From: Chionoecetes opilio
Taxonomy: Eukaryota; Arthropoda; Malacostraca; Decapoda; Majidae
Assembly (NCBI GenBank): GCA_016584305.1
Contig: JACEEZ010023434.1
Coordinates: 112,032 to 176,031 of the forward strand
Direction: 5' to 3'
DNA: 64,000 nucleotides
A program made the translations under genes and the position numbers. Under the pieces are notes generated by a model. It was given only the letters and a program-made list of their open reading frames with translations. It did not search any database and was not told the DNA's origin. The first letter of the stretch is position 1; every line of letters begins with the position of its first letter. Positions 10,836 to 23,236 of this stretch are shown here, piece after piece.

Positions 10836-11319
10836 GTGTTACGGGGTGGCCACGGCAAGAATATTTCCCCTTCACTGGCTACCCCGCCACCTCAACACCT
10901 TTAAATATCCCTTATTTAAGGTGACACGAGGTACTACACTGACCTAAATAATGACACGTGTATATAACAGCTCACCATAATCACTACCATGTATAATAAC
11001 TAGTAATGACGTAAAACCCTACCCACCCTGCTGGCGAGCGACCTACCCGCCTGGCGCCCTGCCTACCTCTCAGGACAACACGCTGTCATCCGCCTCACCT
11101 GTGCCTTTCTGAAGAAGACAGGTCAGCTACCACGCCTGTGATAGCATCAGGGCCGGATTAAGGGGGGGGCTACCAGGGCTCTAGCCCCAGGGCCCCCACC
11201 ATATGTATATTAGCTTTAAGCAGTAATATTAAAAACATTGGCAGGTTACAAAACCAAAACATATTTGCCTGTCTCTGTTTCATCCTTTATCAAGGTCCGT
11301 TATATCGAGGTTTGACCGT
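10836..11319. mobile_element. Tigger-like MITE, family D, partial copy with retroelement tail
   Basis: The left part (10836-11010) matches the family D interior ('cacctcaacacc', 'aaggtgacac', 'acactgacctaaata'). The right end (11287-11319) is 'ggtccgttatatcgaggttt' plus 'gaccg', next to TA. Between them, at 11025-11155, is a fragment of the RNase H-type retroelement's 3' end ('gtcatccgcctcacctgtgc', then 'cgcctgtgatagcatca'), matching 58430-58550. Confidence 0.65.
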
Positions 11320-11759
11320 ATATATATGAATCCGAGCGGCCCTCCGACTTAAGGGACATTGTGCAACAGGCCGATATTCCGTGCGCAGTCCAGATTTACA
11401 GTGGTCTATGATAGGTTTAATATGTGACGTTAGGGCGGGCCATCCACACACTTCGGTATTTGCCATGTACTACATCAACAGAGATGTGCGATTTCTGAGT
11501 CTAATCCACAAAACATCCCGGCATCTAGAAACGATAGTGTAAATAAAATCGGAACAGGGATTATAAAATACGTCTGCTGGCGATGTCAGAAAACAACGAA
11601 TGATAAATAATGATAAATTCATATAAGGAATTACAAAAATCTTGAAATTATTTGGGGTAAAATGTCAGAAGGATTTCAATGCAGAAAAATGACATATTAA
11701 AAAAATTGGAATGAGCGTAACGACGTCTGCTACAGTTAAACCACGTGCTATACATGTGA

Positions 11760-11941
11760 TAAGATAAGATAAGATTTTCATCCTATCTAGACACTTTGCA
11801 AGTACCAACTACAAGGTTATTGACTATACAAAGTGCCGCCACGTCAGCACGAACTAGGCAGACTCGAACCGCTGACCGAATGCACAGGGACGCTGCACAT
11901 TGCGAACTCACGTCTCTACCAACCTTGCCACCCTGACGGGC
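11760..11941 (-). mobile_element. tRNA-derived SINE, family 1, copy 2
   Basis: Same family as 5391-5569, with B-box GGTTCGAGTCT read on the minus strand. It is flanked by a perfect 13-bp duplication GCTATACATGTGA (11747-11759 and 11942-11954), showing retroposition. It lies in the 3' flank of the host exon ending at 12013. Confidence 0.88.
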
Positions 11942-12012
11942 GCTATACATGTGAGAATTCATTAAACACATACTAGAAAAAATGAAACTTTGAAAAAATG
12001 GACTGACTATAA

Positions 12013-12236
12013 TTAGAGGCCATTCATTCCCGGTGGACCATACTCATCAGGTGTCTCGTCCACTCCAATCTCTAGCATGGTCAACAATGGACAATTGTCA
12101 ATGATGAAGTTCAGGATTCCAGCCTCTGCATCTCCCACATTGCTGTTGGCTCCTAGGCGTTGGCTCTTGAATTTTGGGGTGAGCAACCTCTTTTGTGCTG
12201 CAGATGGTGTAAAAGTAGTTTCTGTGCCAACTGTAT
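12013..12236 (-). CDS. Host LRR-like gene, terminal coding exon (exon d)
   Basis: The acceptor TTTTTTTCACAG lies immediately before 12236. The exon begins with two bases completing a codon split in phase 1, which fits the preceding exon (24826-24673) ending in phase 1: TGT G + AT gives Cys-Asp. It then runs 73 codons to TAA at 12015-12013. The peptide starts DTVGTETTFTPSAAQKRLL and later has a leucine-rich-repeat-like stretch, ILNFIIDNCPLLTMLEIGVD, before an acidic tail ending GPPGMNGL. I saw no clear AATAAA in the first few hundred bases downstream, and a SINE lies there. I do not recognise the protein family beyond LRR-like. Confidence 0.65.
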
Positions 12237-12530
12237 CTGTGAAAAAAATCATGAGGAGCTTGATTTTGGCATTTTACAGCTTATTATAAAATCATGACAC
12301 ACAGTAAAAAAAATTGACAAATTGGAAAGCACAAGACTCTGGCCATCCTCACTTAGAAAATATTTTACTTATTGAGGAAGCTTTCCAGCAATTCCTTCCA
12401 ACAGTGACTAAACATGTAAACACAATTCCCCACTAATAATCTTGTGGTCTATCAGGTAGTGACAGGCTATAAAATACAAAGCCAGCAACAACTTACATTA
12501 ATATTCAGAAAGTCTACATGCACTTACCTA

Positions 12531-14072
12531 CCGGGTTTTACAGCTTATAAACGCACCTTTTTCCCCTAAAATATATCCTGAAAAATACTCATGCGTCTTC
12601 CAAGACGAATGTTGTAGGAGGTTAGCTTAGGTAGCTATTCAATTCAGCCTCTGATATGATGTAACCTCAGTACTTATCTGTTACAAGTATTTCAAATACC
12701 ATAAGACATTCAAATCAAGTAATCTGTCTTCACGCTGTGCTATTAACTGCGGTACTGGCGGGAGCCATTCCACCTCGGCAAATTGGCGCCAACAGCCATT
12801 CCGTGTATAAGGAACTTTGTTTGTTACATTAGATGAAATTTTGTATACACACAAACCTCAATTTCCCGGACCTCGATTTCCCGGATATCGGATTTGCCGG
12901 ACAAAATCCGAGGTCCGGGGATATGTCAGTTTCGAACAATTATTATTATTATTATTATTTTTTTTTTTTTTTCGTTGAAATGCCTGGTCCTGTTCGTAAA
13001 TTGACCAAGTTGTCCGGCGGTCCGAGCGTCTCCTGTCACCCCTGGTCAGTGTCCGCGCCTCCCGCCAGGTGGCAGTATGCTCAGCGGTCGTATTGTTTAC
13101 ATTTGGGCACACAACATTCACGGTTCACCTGCACAGCCTCCGTCAGTCACCTGACTCCAACTGCCCCTGGTGCAAGAACATTTCTGAGACTATTGAACAC
13201 TTTCTGCTGCCTCCCGCCAGGTGGCAGCATGCTCAGCGGTCGTATTGTTTACATTTGGGCACACGACACTCACGGTTCACCTGCACAGCCTCCGTTAGTC
13301 CCCTGACCCCCACTGCCCCTGATGCAGGAACGTCTCTTGAGACTATTGAACACTTTCTGCTGCCTTCCGCCAGGTGGCTGCATGCTCAGCGGACGTAAAA
13401 GTCCGTGGCGGGGTAGTTGATATTGTCGGTTGCCGGACAGTAAATACTAGAGTAGGATAAACGTCCGGGGGTGGGTAATGGCATCAGACTTTTTATTTTT
13501 ATTTTTTAATTTTTTTTATACTTGCGATTCCCGGACTTTTGCGGTTCCCGGACCAGTGCTCCTCCCTATTAGTCCGGGAAATCGAGGTTTGTGTGTACTT
13601 ATGTACATGCAGCCATCACAAATACTACACACACACAGGAAAATTCAAACACTACGTGGTGAGGAACAGGAGGCAGGCAACATAGTGAGGCACGGGAGGA
13701 CGGGAGGTGTTTACACTCAGGACAACAAAGGCAGACTCGGCTGATCAGCACGCCAGGCAGGCACGCAGCTGCACATCGCCGCAGTCGGGTTTGTTTTCAC
13801 TCCTGCAGCCGCCGTCCGACCTGCGTGTACGTACATGTTCAGCCAACCAACATAACAATTTACTTATACTATCGCATACAAGCTAGAAAATAAAAATGGC
13901 TGATGAGCAGTGGTGAATGATGATAATGAATAGTGAGTGTTCTTGTGTGAAAATGACTGTATATCGGACAACAGTTTTGGTGGTCTGGTTTTATATTTTT
14001 TTCTTAGAAATTTCTTTCCATAATCAGGGTGCGTCTTCCAAGATGCAGCGTCTTATAAGCCGTAAAATACGG
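12531..14072. mobile_element. DNA transposon/MITE, family J (superfamily unsure)
   Basis: Ends are CCGGGTTTTACAGCTTATAA at the left and the inverse of CCGTATTTTACGGCTTATAA at the right, both next to TA. Immediately inside is a second repeat ('gcgtcttccaaga' on both sides, inverted). It carries a nested family E MITE (12848-13595), so the element's own sequence is about 0.8 kb. No coding region. Confidence 0.7.
12848..13595. mobile_element. Tigger-like MITE, family E copy 2
   Basis: Ends CACACAAACCTCAATTTCCC and inverse (GGGAAATCGAGGTTTGTGTG) with TA flanks. It contains tandem ~152-bp units starting near 13079 and 13231, with a partial one at 13383, derived from retroelement coding sequence as in copy 1. 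ATT and T microsatellite tracts occur at 12940-12972 and 13488-13518. Nested inside family J. Confidence 0.85.
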
Positions 14073-14135
14073 TAGCTGTATTTACCTATACATTTTGTGT
14101 TTTACAAAATGTTGTGATATACGAGAAAAGAGTTA

Positions 14136-16778
14136 CCGTATTTGCCGGCGCATAAGACGCACCTCCGCATAAGACGCACCCCTATTTTACAAGGAGGTTT
14201 TGAGGAAAAAAAAATATTGGTGTTTTTGTGGGGGGAAAAAAAATCGTAAATTTATCAATAGTTATTAAAAAAAAAAGGATTTGTAGGGGAAAGCAAATGA
14301 TTATGAGCATGTACCTAAATACAATATTCACAGTGCAGTGAATGTGAATGAAAAATTATACTAGTACATAGTTAAAATGTCAAGGGAATGACAGGGTAAC
14401 CAATATCGGTCATAATATATTGCAGGATGCTCCACGAATTGATATTCTAATATTTTGCTAGCTATGACATTATAGCTTAGATTTAATGTAGTAGGTATGC
14501 CTTTGTTGCTTTTCTGCTATGTGTTTAGACTGTGGAAAATGTGCAGTATATATATTGGTATTATTTTGGTAGTGGGCTTTCAAAAGTCCAAGGACTCTTA
14601 CCTCAATCATCGTGTAGCTTTCTTCATTCTGAGTATTTTGAGCCCCATTTCCCATGGCGCAATAAAATAATAATGGCATTACACGTAATACCGAAAATCT
14701 ACCGTTATTTCAGGCAAAACGTAAAGTTAGGTTAAATCAGATTAGGTTAGGTTAGAGGTGGGGTTTGGTTTAGTAACAGATGATATAGAGAAAAAAACGA
14801 GAATTAACAATAATATGGCAGTGTGTAATGTAGCAATGTTTGCGGGGCGGACCTGAAGGGGCAGGTTGCCCACCCCCCACACATACACATATAAATAAAC
14901 ATTGTTTTCCGACAAAAACGAGAGCCAGATTAATTCAAAACACATCAAAACTATTCAGGAGGACTTAAGTTTCGGCCTCGAAATCGGTGGTTGTCCAATA
15001 ATACAAATTCACGAAGATATTTAGGTAACACTGTAAGGTAACCATCTCTACCTTGTTGTTATTGTTGTAATTGTTGAAGGGCACCGTTGTCGGGATCGAC
15101 GATATTTGCCCTGGTTTACACCTATGAATCTATCACAGTCGCGAGGGTTGATTAGTCTTCTTCAGGAAGGTACAGGTGAAGGCTGGTTCACACTCTGAAA
15201 TCACGGCAGCGTTCCGTCAGCCGTGCCTTGTATTCACACTATTCGTCACGGTTCCATCATTTTCTGCAGTTCCTGCTCACCCTCTAAGCAGACATGGTGC
15301 CTCAGAGGTTATGGTTGAATAAATGTGCATTAATAGCACTTCTGTTGGATGAAGAAGAGGAGTTGAACTCTAACAGACACTGTTTTGGGTACATAAAGCC
15401 TTGAGAAAACGGCAATTATCAGCACGGCACAGTCTCATTACGTTGAAATATTCTTCCCCAGAAACCGTTACGTGACAGGACGGTGATGTATTGGAGCCGT
15501 GACGGCGGCGCACCGTTTAGTGAAACACGTCTATTTGTTTGAATGTAAGAAATTCTAACGGATGTGATGAGACGGTGCCCTGTCACCAATTTCACCATGA
15601 TGGTATGGTGTGATTCGGCCTTGAGGCGGACGGTGTGGCGCCGTGATGGGTCTTGGTCTGGTGTACCCGTGTGGAAGATTTTTGTCCTGTCTACAGGTAC
15701 CATTGCAGCCTTTTTACTAGCACTCTTTCATACAGTTTCCTTATCCGTAGAGGTACAGGGTGAGGATTGAGGGGTCAAGGTGGTACAAAGGCCTATGCTG
15801 TCTCCTATCCCCCTTGCTTACCACTGTAGCGGCGCTAACACACACACGCACATACACACCTGCATCGGCTTGGGCCACCCCCTGTCTGGGACCAGATTAG
15901 AGGCACGAGGGTGACCTGACGCTGACCTGACTTGTCCTCGCTGACACAACTGCAACATCAGCCATGTAATTCAGTCAGGCACAGGACACACAGAGACACA
16001 CACCACGCACCTCTTGTCCCCACGTTGTACAATGACTCACTGTCAAATAAACTACAAAGCCAGGACGCCCTTTCTCCATCCTTGTGTATAGACAGACTCC
16101 CCAAGATACTACACCTCCCTCTCACCGCTCACACTCCTTCAAATAAAACTAACACGCTCTTTGTTTCACTATTCCATTTATCAACAATACTATTTCCAGC
16201 AAAAATTCCAACATTGTTTTCTGCCTGCCTCCTATCATCTCCTTCCAACTGTTGTGTCAACTTGTGTGGCCCGAGTCGAATGCGGGCTGAGGCGACATAT
16301 AATATGCGGGATGTTTGTCTTTTCCATGGGTGTGGGGAGGAGTCGTCCGTGGGCGGTAATGACACATGGTGGGTGCGCGCAGGGCGTCGCCGAGTGAAGT
16401 TTCCCAGGTGAAGCGGCAGACCTGAGATATCAGACGTTTTACAATGGAGAGCAGCAGCGGGGGGTGGATGATGTTTACATCTGACACGGCCATCTTGGCA
16501 GCAACAATCGCTATCTTGTTGCCTCAGCTCTTGTTTTCTCTTAAACTCCAACCTTTTCTTAGTATTATGCATTACTGTTGATAATTCAGTTACAAATTTG
16601 TGCTCAGTAAACTACTGCTCAACACAGATCACTCCAGACCCCTTTAGTAATACACCACCGGCTGTTCTGCATTCTCTGCCCGACCTCTCATTCGCTAATA
16701 TGGCTGCATTAGACGCAGGGTGAACTTTGCACTCCTTTTTAAGGGAAAAAACTGCGTCTTATGCGCCGGCAAATACGG
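14136..16778. mobile_element. 2.6-kb DNA element, family I (superfamily unsure)
   Basis: Perfectly matched ends CCGTATTTGCCGGCGCATAA at 14136 and its inverse ending at 16778, each beside TA. The GCATAAGACGCACC motif is repeated just inside. The interior is mostly non-coding and includes TTAGG-like runs near 14735-14755, a G+C-rich part and a decayed retroelement fragment (16250-16480). No transposase was seen. An isolated right end of the same family lies at 57655-57710. Confidence 0.75.
16250..16480 (-). pseudogene. Decayed fragment of RNase H-type retroelement ORF2
   Basis: On the minus strand the peptide SDVNIIHPPLLLSIVKRLIS, then QVCRFTW and later PAFDSGHT, aligns block by block with the intact-looking copy at 58037-58265 (TDVNTTPFPLPLSAAKRLIP, RVCRSTW). 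Frameshifts and divergence show it is dead. It lies inside the family I element. Confidence 0.6.
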
Positions 16779-16783
16779 TACAT

Positions 16784-17835
16784 TCGAGGAGGCCCGTCTC
16801 CTTGTCTCAATTGATCAATCTTAGCTTTAAAAACAAGAATACTTTTGGGATCTATAACTTCACTGTCCAAGCTATTCCATAAATCAATACTGATAGGGAA
16901 AACTGTAATTCTTAGTGTCCTTCAAGCACCATGTCTTCTTAGGTTTTTTCGTATGACCTCTCGTGTCTCCTATGTCCCGTACATACATGTCCTCTCTGTC
17001 ATTACTCTCCATTCCTGACATACGTAGCTCTATACATTGCTATCAAGTTTCCTCTTTTCTTCTTTCTTCCAATGATGGCAACCCCAATTTCTTTTGCCTC
17101 TCCTCATAAGTCAGGTCTGACTGGCTGGGAACAATCGTTGTGACTGCTCTCTGTATTCATTCTATTCTTATTTTTTCCTTCTTTACATCTTTCCTCGTGT
17201 GCGGCAGAGGAAGGATGGCCAAACTACTGTGGCGTACTCCAGTCTAGGACATATCATGGCCACAATCAATTTCTTCATCATGTCCTCGTCCATATCAACA
17301 AAGGGCGTTCTGATGTTTGTTAGAAGATTATATGTAGCACCAACAATTCTAATAATGTGTTTCTCTGGTGATAAGTCGTCCTGAATTATTACTCCAAGAT
17401 CCTTCTCTTCACTTGCTTTATTGATTGTCTCTCTTCCCATTTTGTAAATCCATCTTATCCTTTTCGCAACCTTACTAATTTCTAATATTTTGCACTTCAA
17501 TTCAATTCAAATTCAATTTTCTATTTTTGACATTAATATATTCTATCCACATCTTCTTTTAGGAGTCTGCAATCCTCCTCCTTATAAACCTTCTTCATAA
17601 TTTTCACATCATCTGCGAACAGGCTCACAAAACTTTTCAAATCAGACACCATGTCATTAACATAAATCAGGAACATAACAGGTGCTAATGCCCAGACTTG
17701 GGGTACTCCGCTTAACACACTTCTCCACACACAAGCACAGTCTTTTATTATGGTTTTCTTCTGTCTCTCTATTAGGTTCAATTCCTTCATCCATTTCAGG
17801 ACATTTCCATCCAGTCCTCCTTTGTATTCCAGTTT
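16784..17835 (-). pseudogene. CR1-like non-LTR retrotransposon, ORF2 C-terminal half
   Basis: On the minus strand, reverse-transcriptase palm motifs are recognisable: SGVPQVWALAPVMFLIYVND (normally PQGSVLAP), then FADDVKI, the catalytic FADD box. They are followed by EEKDLGVIIQDDLSPEKH, CPRLEYATVVW, SDLTYEERQKKLGLPSLEER in another frame, and a decayed WNSLDSEV end near 16850. Frame changes near 17520 and 17180 and an internal stop make it non-functional. It is truncated at its 5' side next to the plus-strand Jockey-like copy beginning about 17850. Confidence 0.75.
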
Positions 17836-17849
17836 CTAGAATAATGATT

Positions 17850-19705
17850 TATGGGGTACCTGGGGTACCAATTTTTCTTCTTCATCTTTCCCTCCTATGC
17901 TTCACCCAGATGGCTCCACAGCTGTCTCATCTATTTCTAAAGCTGAACTCTTTGCTCAAACCTTTGCTGAAAATTCCACTCTGGTTGATGAAGGGCTTGT
18001 TCCTCCTTCTCCTCCACCCTCTGACTATACTATGCCTGTTATTAAGATCCTTCGTAATGATGTTTTCTTTGCCATTTCTGGCCTAGATCCTCGGAAGGCT
18101 TATGGTCCTGACGGAGTCCCTCCTATTGTTCTCAAAAATTGTGCTTCTGTGCTTGCACCTTGCCTGGTCAAACTTTTCCGTCTTTGTCTACCTACTTCCC
18201 CCTTTCCTTCTTGCTGGAAGTTTGCTCACATCCAACCTGTTCCTAAGGTTGACCGTTCTAATCCTTCAAACTACCGTCCTATAGCTTTGACTTCCTGCCT
18301 TTCTAAAGCTTTTAAATATTGCTATACTCAATACGATTGTTAAGCATCTATCTGCTCACAATCTTATATCAGATCGTCAGTACGGTTCCGTAAAGGGCGA
18401 TCTACTGGCGATCTTCTAGCTTTCCTAACTGAATCTTGGTCATCCTCCTTTAGGGGTTTCGGTGAAACTTTTGCTGTTGCCCTTGACATATCAAAAGCTT
18501 TTGATAGCGCCTGGCACAAATCTTTAATTTCCAAACTACCCTCATTCGGTTTATATCCTTCTCTCTGTACGTTCATCTTAAGTTTCCTTTCAAACCGTTC
18601 TATTACAGCTACTGTAGACGGACATTGTTCTTTTTCTAAATCTATCAATAGTGGTGTTCCCCAGGGTTCTGTCCTATCACCCACTCTCTTTCTATTATTC
18701 ATTAATGATCTGAGTCTAACTCAAAGCCCTATCTACTCCTACGCTGATGATTCTACCCTGCATTTTTCAACGTCGTTTATTAGACGTCCAACTCAACAGG
18801 AACTAAGTGATTCATGGAGAGATGCCACTGAGCGCCTAACTTCTGATCTTTCTATAATTTCTGACTGGGGCAAAGTAAACCTTGTTCTGTTCAATGCCTC
18901 AAAAACCCAATTTCTTCACCTATCTACTCGACAAAACCTACCAGATAACTATCCCCTCTTCTTCAATGACACTCAACTATCTCCTTCTTCTACAATGAAC
19001 ATTCTAGGACTATCCTTTACTAAAAATCTGAACTGGAAATCTCACATTTCATCTTTAGCTAAAACAGCTTCTAAGAAGTTAGGTGTCCTGTGGCATCTGC
19101 GTCCTTTTTTTTCTCCCTCCCAGTTGCTTGCTCTCTACAGGGGCCTTATCTGCCCATGTATGGAGTATGTCTCACATGTTTGGGGAGGATTCACTCATAC
19201 AGCTCTCCTAAACAGGGTTGAGTCAAAAGCTTTTCGTCTCATCAACTCCCCTCCTCTGACTGACTGTCTTCAATCTTTAAATCACCGCCGGAATGCTGCT
19301 TCTCTTGCTCTCTTCTACCGTTATTTTTATGCTCACTGTTCTTCTGAACTTGCTAACTGCATGCCTCCCCCTCTCCCACGGCCTCGCTGCACAAGACTTT
19401 CTACTCATTCTCATCCCTATTCTGTCCATCTTCCTAATGCATGAGTTAATCAGTATCTTTACTCTTTCATCCCTTTCACTGGTAAACTCTGGAACTCGCT
19501 TCCTGTTTCTATTCCTCCACTTTCCTACGACTTGAATCTTCTCAAGAGAAGAGTAACAAGACACCTCCCGAACTAAATTGGCTATACCCCTATTTATTTA
19601 TTATTCTCTTACTGTCTTCTTTATAGGGACTGGCAACTAAGCGGGCTTTGTGTTACCTTTTTTTGTTGTGCCCTTGGCCAGCCATTTGTGATGTAAAAAA
19701 AAAAA
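17850..19705 (+). pseudogene. Jockey-like non-LTR retrotransposon, 5'-truncated ORF2 and 3' tail
   Basis: The plus-strand reading gives a reverse transcriptase from just before the fingers (PKVDRSNPSNYRPIALTSC at about 18246) through LDISKAFDSAW, SGVPQGSVLSPTLFLLFIND and the YADDSTLHF active-site box near 18740, then a thumb/C-terminal region (LGLSFTKNLNWKSHI) and the end WNSLPVSIPPLSYDLNLLKR with a stop near 19575. A short 3' UTR ends in A-rich sequence at about 19685-19707. The N-terminal endonuclease is missing. Frame breaks near 18340 and 18395, among others, make it inactive. This is the reference copy for the tail fragments listed elsewhere. Confidence 0.85.
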
Positions 19706-20104
19706 AAAAAAAAAAATTTCAAACCTTTGATCTCCCCTCTTTTCCAGTGGATACGGTCATCCCTTAAATTTATCACCATGCTCATTTTCATAAAGGTTTT
19801 ACTGAGCAACAGAGGTATGTCTGACATGATGACCTCAGTTTCAATTTCTATTTTCTCCTAATTTATATATTCAGGTATTGTCACCCTTTTGTGTGCTTTT
19901 AAAGATTTTCCATCACCAAATCTGAAATATTTACTGGTTCTGTATTCTTCAACAAAACCTTTTTCATTTTTATCTAACATTTCCTCATATTTCTGTAACC
20001 ACTTTTCACCCCATACATTTACATTACAGCCCGTGCCAATACAGCACATCCTAGTGTCTCTTTTCTCAACTTCATTGTGCTACTGTGGTCCTCAAAAAAG
20101 TTAT

Positions 20105-20479
20105 CTATAGTCTATTTTTTTTATTATGGTCAAAATGCACTACGGAAGCCACGCCCCCTGCCTGCCCTTCTATTCTACGGGGCAGCTGATTGGTGCATTC
20201 CTCGTATCATCACTACCAATCACAGTATCTTCACTACTTAACAGCGGCGTGACCACTGGGTTAGACATCTTCACTACAGAGGGTGACAAAATCAAAAATC
20301 CCTCTGTAGTGAAGATTGCTCTCTCCAGTGGTCACGCCGTTGTTAAGTAGTGAAGATACTGTGATTGGTAATGATGATACGAGGAATGCACCAATCAGCT
20401 GCCCCGTAGAATAGAAGGGCAGGCAGGGGGCGTGGCTTCCTTACTGCATTTTGACCATAATAAAAAAAATAGACTATAG
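20105..20479. mobile_element. Near-perfect foldback (palindromic) element
   Basis: Arms of about 165 bp pair almost perfectly: 'ctatagtctattttttttat', 'gccacgccccctgcctgccc', 'cgtatcatcactaccaatca' and so on, and their inverse, around a loop near 20275-20295. No ORF. It interrupts the minus-strand gag-protease remnant between its zinc knuckle and protease. Confidence 0.85.
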
Positions 20480-20727
20480 TCATAACACTTTGTCCTCCTC
20501 TTTCCTCTTATCACAATTCCTTGCCCAATGATCCTTAGAACCACATTAGAAACAGCCACTGTCATAACCCGTAGTTCTACCTGGATTTGATAAGCCGTGC
20601 TGGGGTGTGACTTCTGTTGCATGACTTGTTTTGTTGCCAAAGAATTGCTGACAGTCTATCAGGCCGGCGGTGGGCGGGGTCGGCTACTCTCGTGAAGGCC
20701 AACTAGCTATGATCTCTTAAGGATGTC

Positions 20728-20797
20728 ACAGGAACTACCTCGTGTAGGTCTCGCGGCCTCTTGTAGCTTCCTTATTTTCTTATGTTCTTATGTTCTC
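20728..20797 (+). mobile_element. CR1/L2-like 3' tail fragment
   Basis: 'aggaactacctcgtgtaggt' through 'ttgtagcttccttattttct' followed by TTCTTATG units, identical in layout to 1369-1438. The coding part is absent. Confidence 0.75.
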
Positions 20798-21168
20798 CAG
20801 AGTCTCCTTTGGTATCTCCCATACCTACTGTACCTTCTACCTCTATTCCAATTTCTGCCATAATCTCTTTGGTTTCCATAATTTGTGGTCCACATGACGT
20901 AATCCTCTTGACTCTTCATATAATGGACCCATTTACTCTACTTGAGGTAACGATAGATTTGAAATCTTCGAGCCTCATATAGTTGGGCAGTGATGTTGAT
21001 TTTTCTATGTGAACAGTATTTTTGATGATACAGCCAATTTAAGTACAGGAAAATTTATACGCTCTAAAACGACTGGCGCCATGTTGTGACGACAACAACT
21101 TACAGACTACAGAACAAAACACAGCTGTGAAGCGGCCGCCACTATGTACTACCTACTACCACACCAAC

Positions 21169-21774
21169 TTGCATTACCCCTACTACTGCAAGATGACCAG
21201 TAATCCTCATTCAAGTGATGTGGTAGGTAGTCACTGTGTTTGTGAATATATAAGTTGTAGTTTATAAGGAAGAAGTGGATAGACAAAGATAAGTGGCCCG
21301 TGACACCAGGAAAGTTATTATTTTTGAAAATCAGCATTCCTTATAGGGAGCTTAAATGAACCTGCAATGACATGTACAGCTAGACAGCTAGACGAACTCA
21401 TAGAGGAACAGGTAGAATGAGATATATGGCTTTCTTTCCCCATATAAGCAAAACATACACCCTTCGTCACCCTGAACCTGCCTCCCACAACACAAACTCT
21501 ACTCAGATAAGTTGTTTTCATTATTTGGTTAATATTCTGCACTAGTGGGAGAGCTGCAGCCCATGTCCAGGTAAGGTTAGTAAAGGTTGTAGTGGTGACG
21601 AAGTGGTGAGTAGGGTGACGAAGGGTGTATGTTTTGCTAATGTCACGGGCCACTTATCCGTCTATCTACTTCTTCCCTATAAATACAACTTATATATTCA
21701 CAAACACAGTGAATACCTAACACATCACTTAAAGGAGGATTACTGGTCATCTTGTGGTAGTAGGGGTAATACAA
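21169..21774. mobile_element. Inverted-repeat element with nested second hairpin
   Basis: Outer arms 21169-21305 and 21641-21774 are inverted copies ('aagttgtagtttataaggaa' versus 'ttccctataaatacaactta', and 'aagataagtggcccgtgaca' versus 'tgtcacgggccacttatccg'). Inside, 'acatacacccttcgtcaccc' at about 21450 pairs with 'gggtgacgaagggtgtatgt' at about 21613. No coding region. TTAGG-like runs follow at 21785-21830. Confidence 0.75.
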
Positions 21775-21784
21775 TTTAATAAGG

Positions 21785-22600
21785 CTAGTTAGGTTAGTAA
21801 AATATAACTATAATTTTACAAGGTTAGGTTAGGTTAGTAATTATTTTTTTTGGGGGGTCTCGCTAGGAGGATATTAGTGAGGTTAGATTAGTAATATTAA
21901 ACATATTATATTTTTGAGAGGTCCATTGGGGAGTGTCACTTTATGACGAGTGGGATGGGGTGGAGGAACAGGGGCTCTAGAATCTCTCCCACTTTATAAT
22001 TAATTAAGTATTATGGGATACTGTGAAGGTGCGGATGGCAACTAAACACGCACTATAAGGGGGGACACGCTCTAGTTCTGCACTCCTTTCCCGTGAAGTT
22101 TATACATAACATGAAAAAAAACCCAGCCTGTCTCATCCCTACCTCATAAGGCTGGCATAGTGCATACCATTCCCGCAACTTATCACAGCTCAGCTAAAGC
22201 CCCACAGCTACATATAATTTGCAAGTTACTTATCCATGCACAAGTACATACATTAATAGTACATCAAAATGGTCTTCACAGCAATAGTATGAATTTTCCT
22301 ACATCGAGATTTCACGCCTTGCAGACATCCACCACTGTTTCCTCTTTTTCTTGTCTTTAGGCATAGTTATGAATACTTTTTCTGGAGTTTTGATTGTGGT
22401 GTTTTTGCACATTGGCACAAAACAACATAATATATTCTTTTTGTCTGGACATGTTGAATGGATAGGTACTGGCGGTCTGCTGAGCCAAAACAAGCTGATC
22501 AGCTGGGCGAGAACTGAGACTCAGTAAGTAAACTACATCACAACCAATCACAGCGCGTTCTGCCGTGTTGTGATATTTTGGCCCAAAAAAAGCCATATAT
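21785..22600. other. Non-coding stretch with TTAGG-like runs
   Basis: Contains short interstitial (TTAGG)n-like runs near 21785-21830 and otherwise nothing I recognise as coding or as a repeat family. Confidence 0.45.
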
Positions 22601-23236
22601 TTCATTTATGGTGCATTTCTCAGCAAAAAGAATATGATTATAGTGATATGTAGCCTATATTGCATCCAAAGCTTCATAATACTCCGTGTTTTAGGTGTGA
22701 GTAAATGGGTCCATTCTCTTCTAGTCTTGATCCTCCTCCTCTCATCTCCTGCTTATCAGGGGCCTTTGTTACATACAATGGTTCCTCCTTCACCTGTACC
22801 CCATGATCCAAATCACTACTTGAACCAGCACTTGATTCGAACATTCTTTTCAGTGTTGCTCTTACTTCCTTAAATGACAATGGTTTTGTTGAAGCCATCA
22901 TTTGGTCCCTCTGCACTTCCGATAGTCTACAATTCTTCACAAATCAAAATGGAAGCACTTCATCAGTAATAGCATTCCTTTCTCTTTCATTTAAAATACT
23001 TTGTATCGAATTCTCTCATAAAATCACAAATTTGCATCCCTTCCTTCCTGACTTCTGACACATTCCTCAAAATCTTGATATGCCATAAATTTTCTTCTCT
23101 CTGGTACTTTAAGAAAAGCTTCATCCAGTTTATCTAAGAGAATATCTAGTCCATTATTTTGTTTTTTGTCTGCAGTTGAAACTTGATTTGCCACTTCCCT
23201 AGCTTGGCCTTTCAACGTGAGATGTACAACCAGTGT

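Noticed and set aside
14735..14755. TTAGG runs (also near 21785, 34850, 43838 and 44400) as telomeric DNA
   Set aside because: Only two to four units each and scattered; common interstitial noise in arthropod genomes.
17183..17790. Minus-strand frames as host genes
   Set aside because: They carry reverse-transcriptase FADD and CPRLEYA motifs of a CR1-like element with frame breaks.
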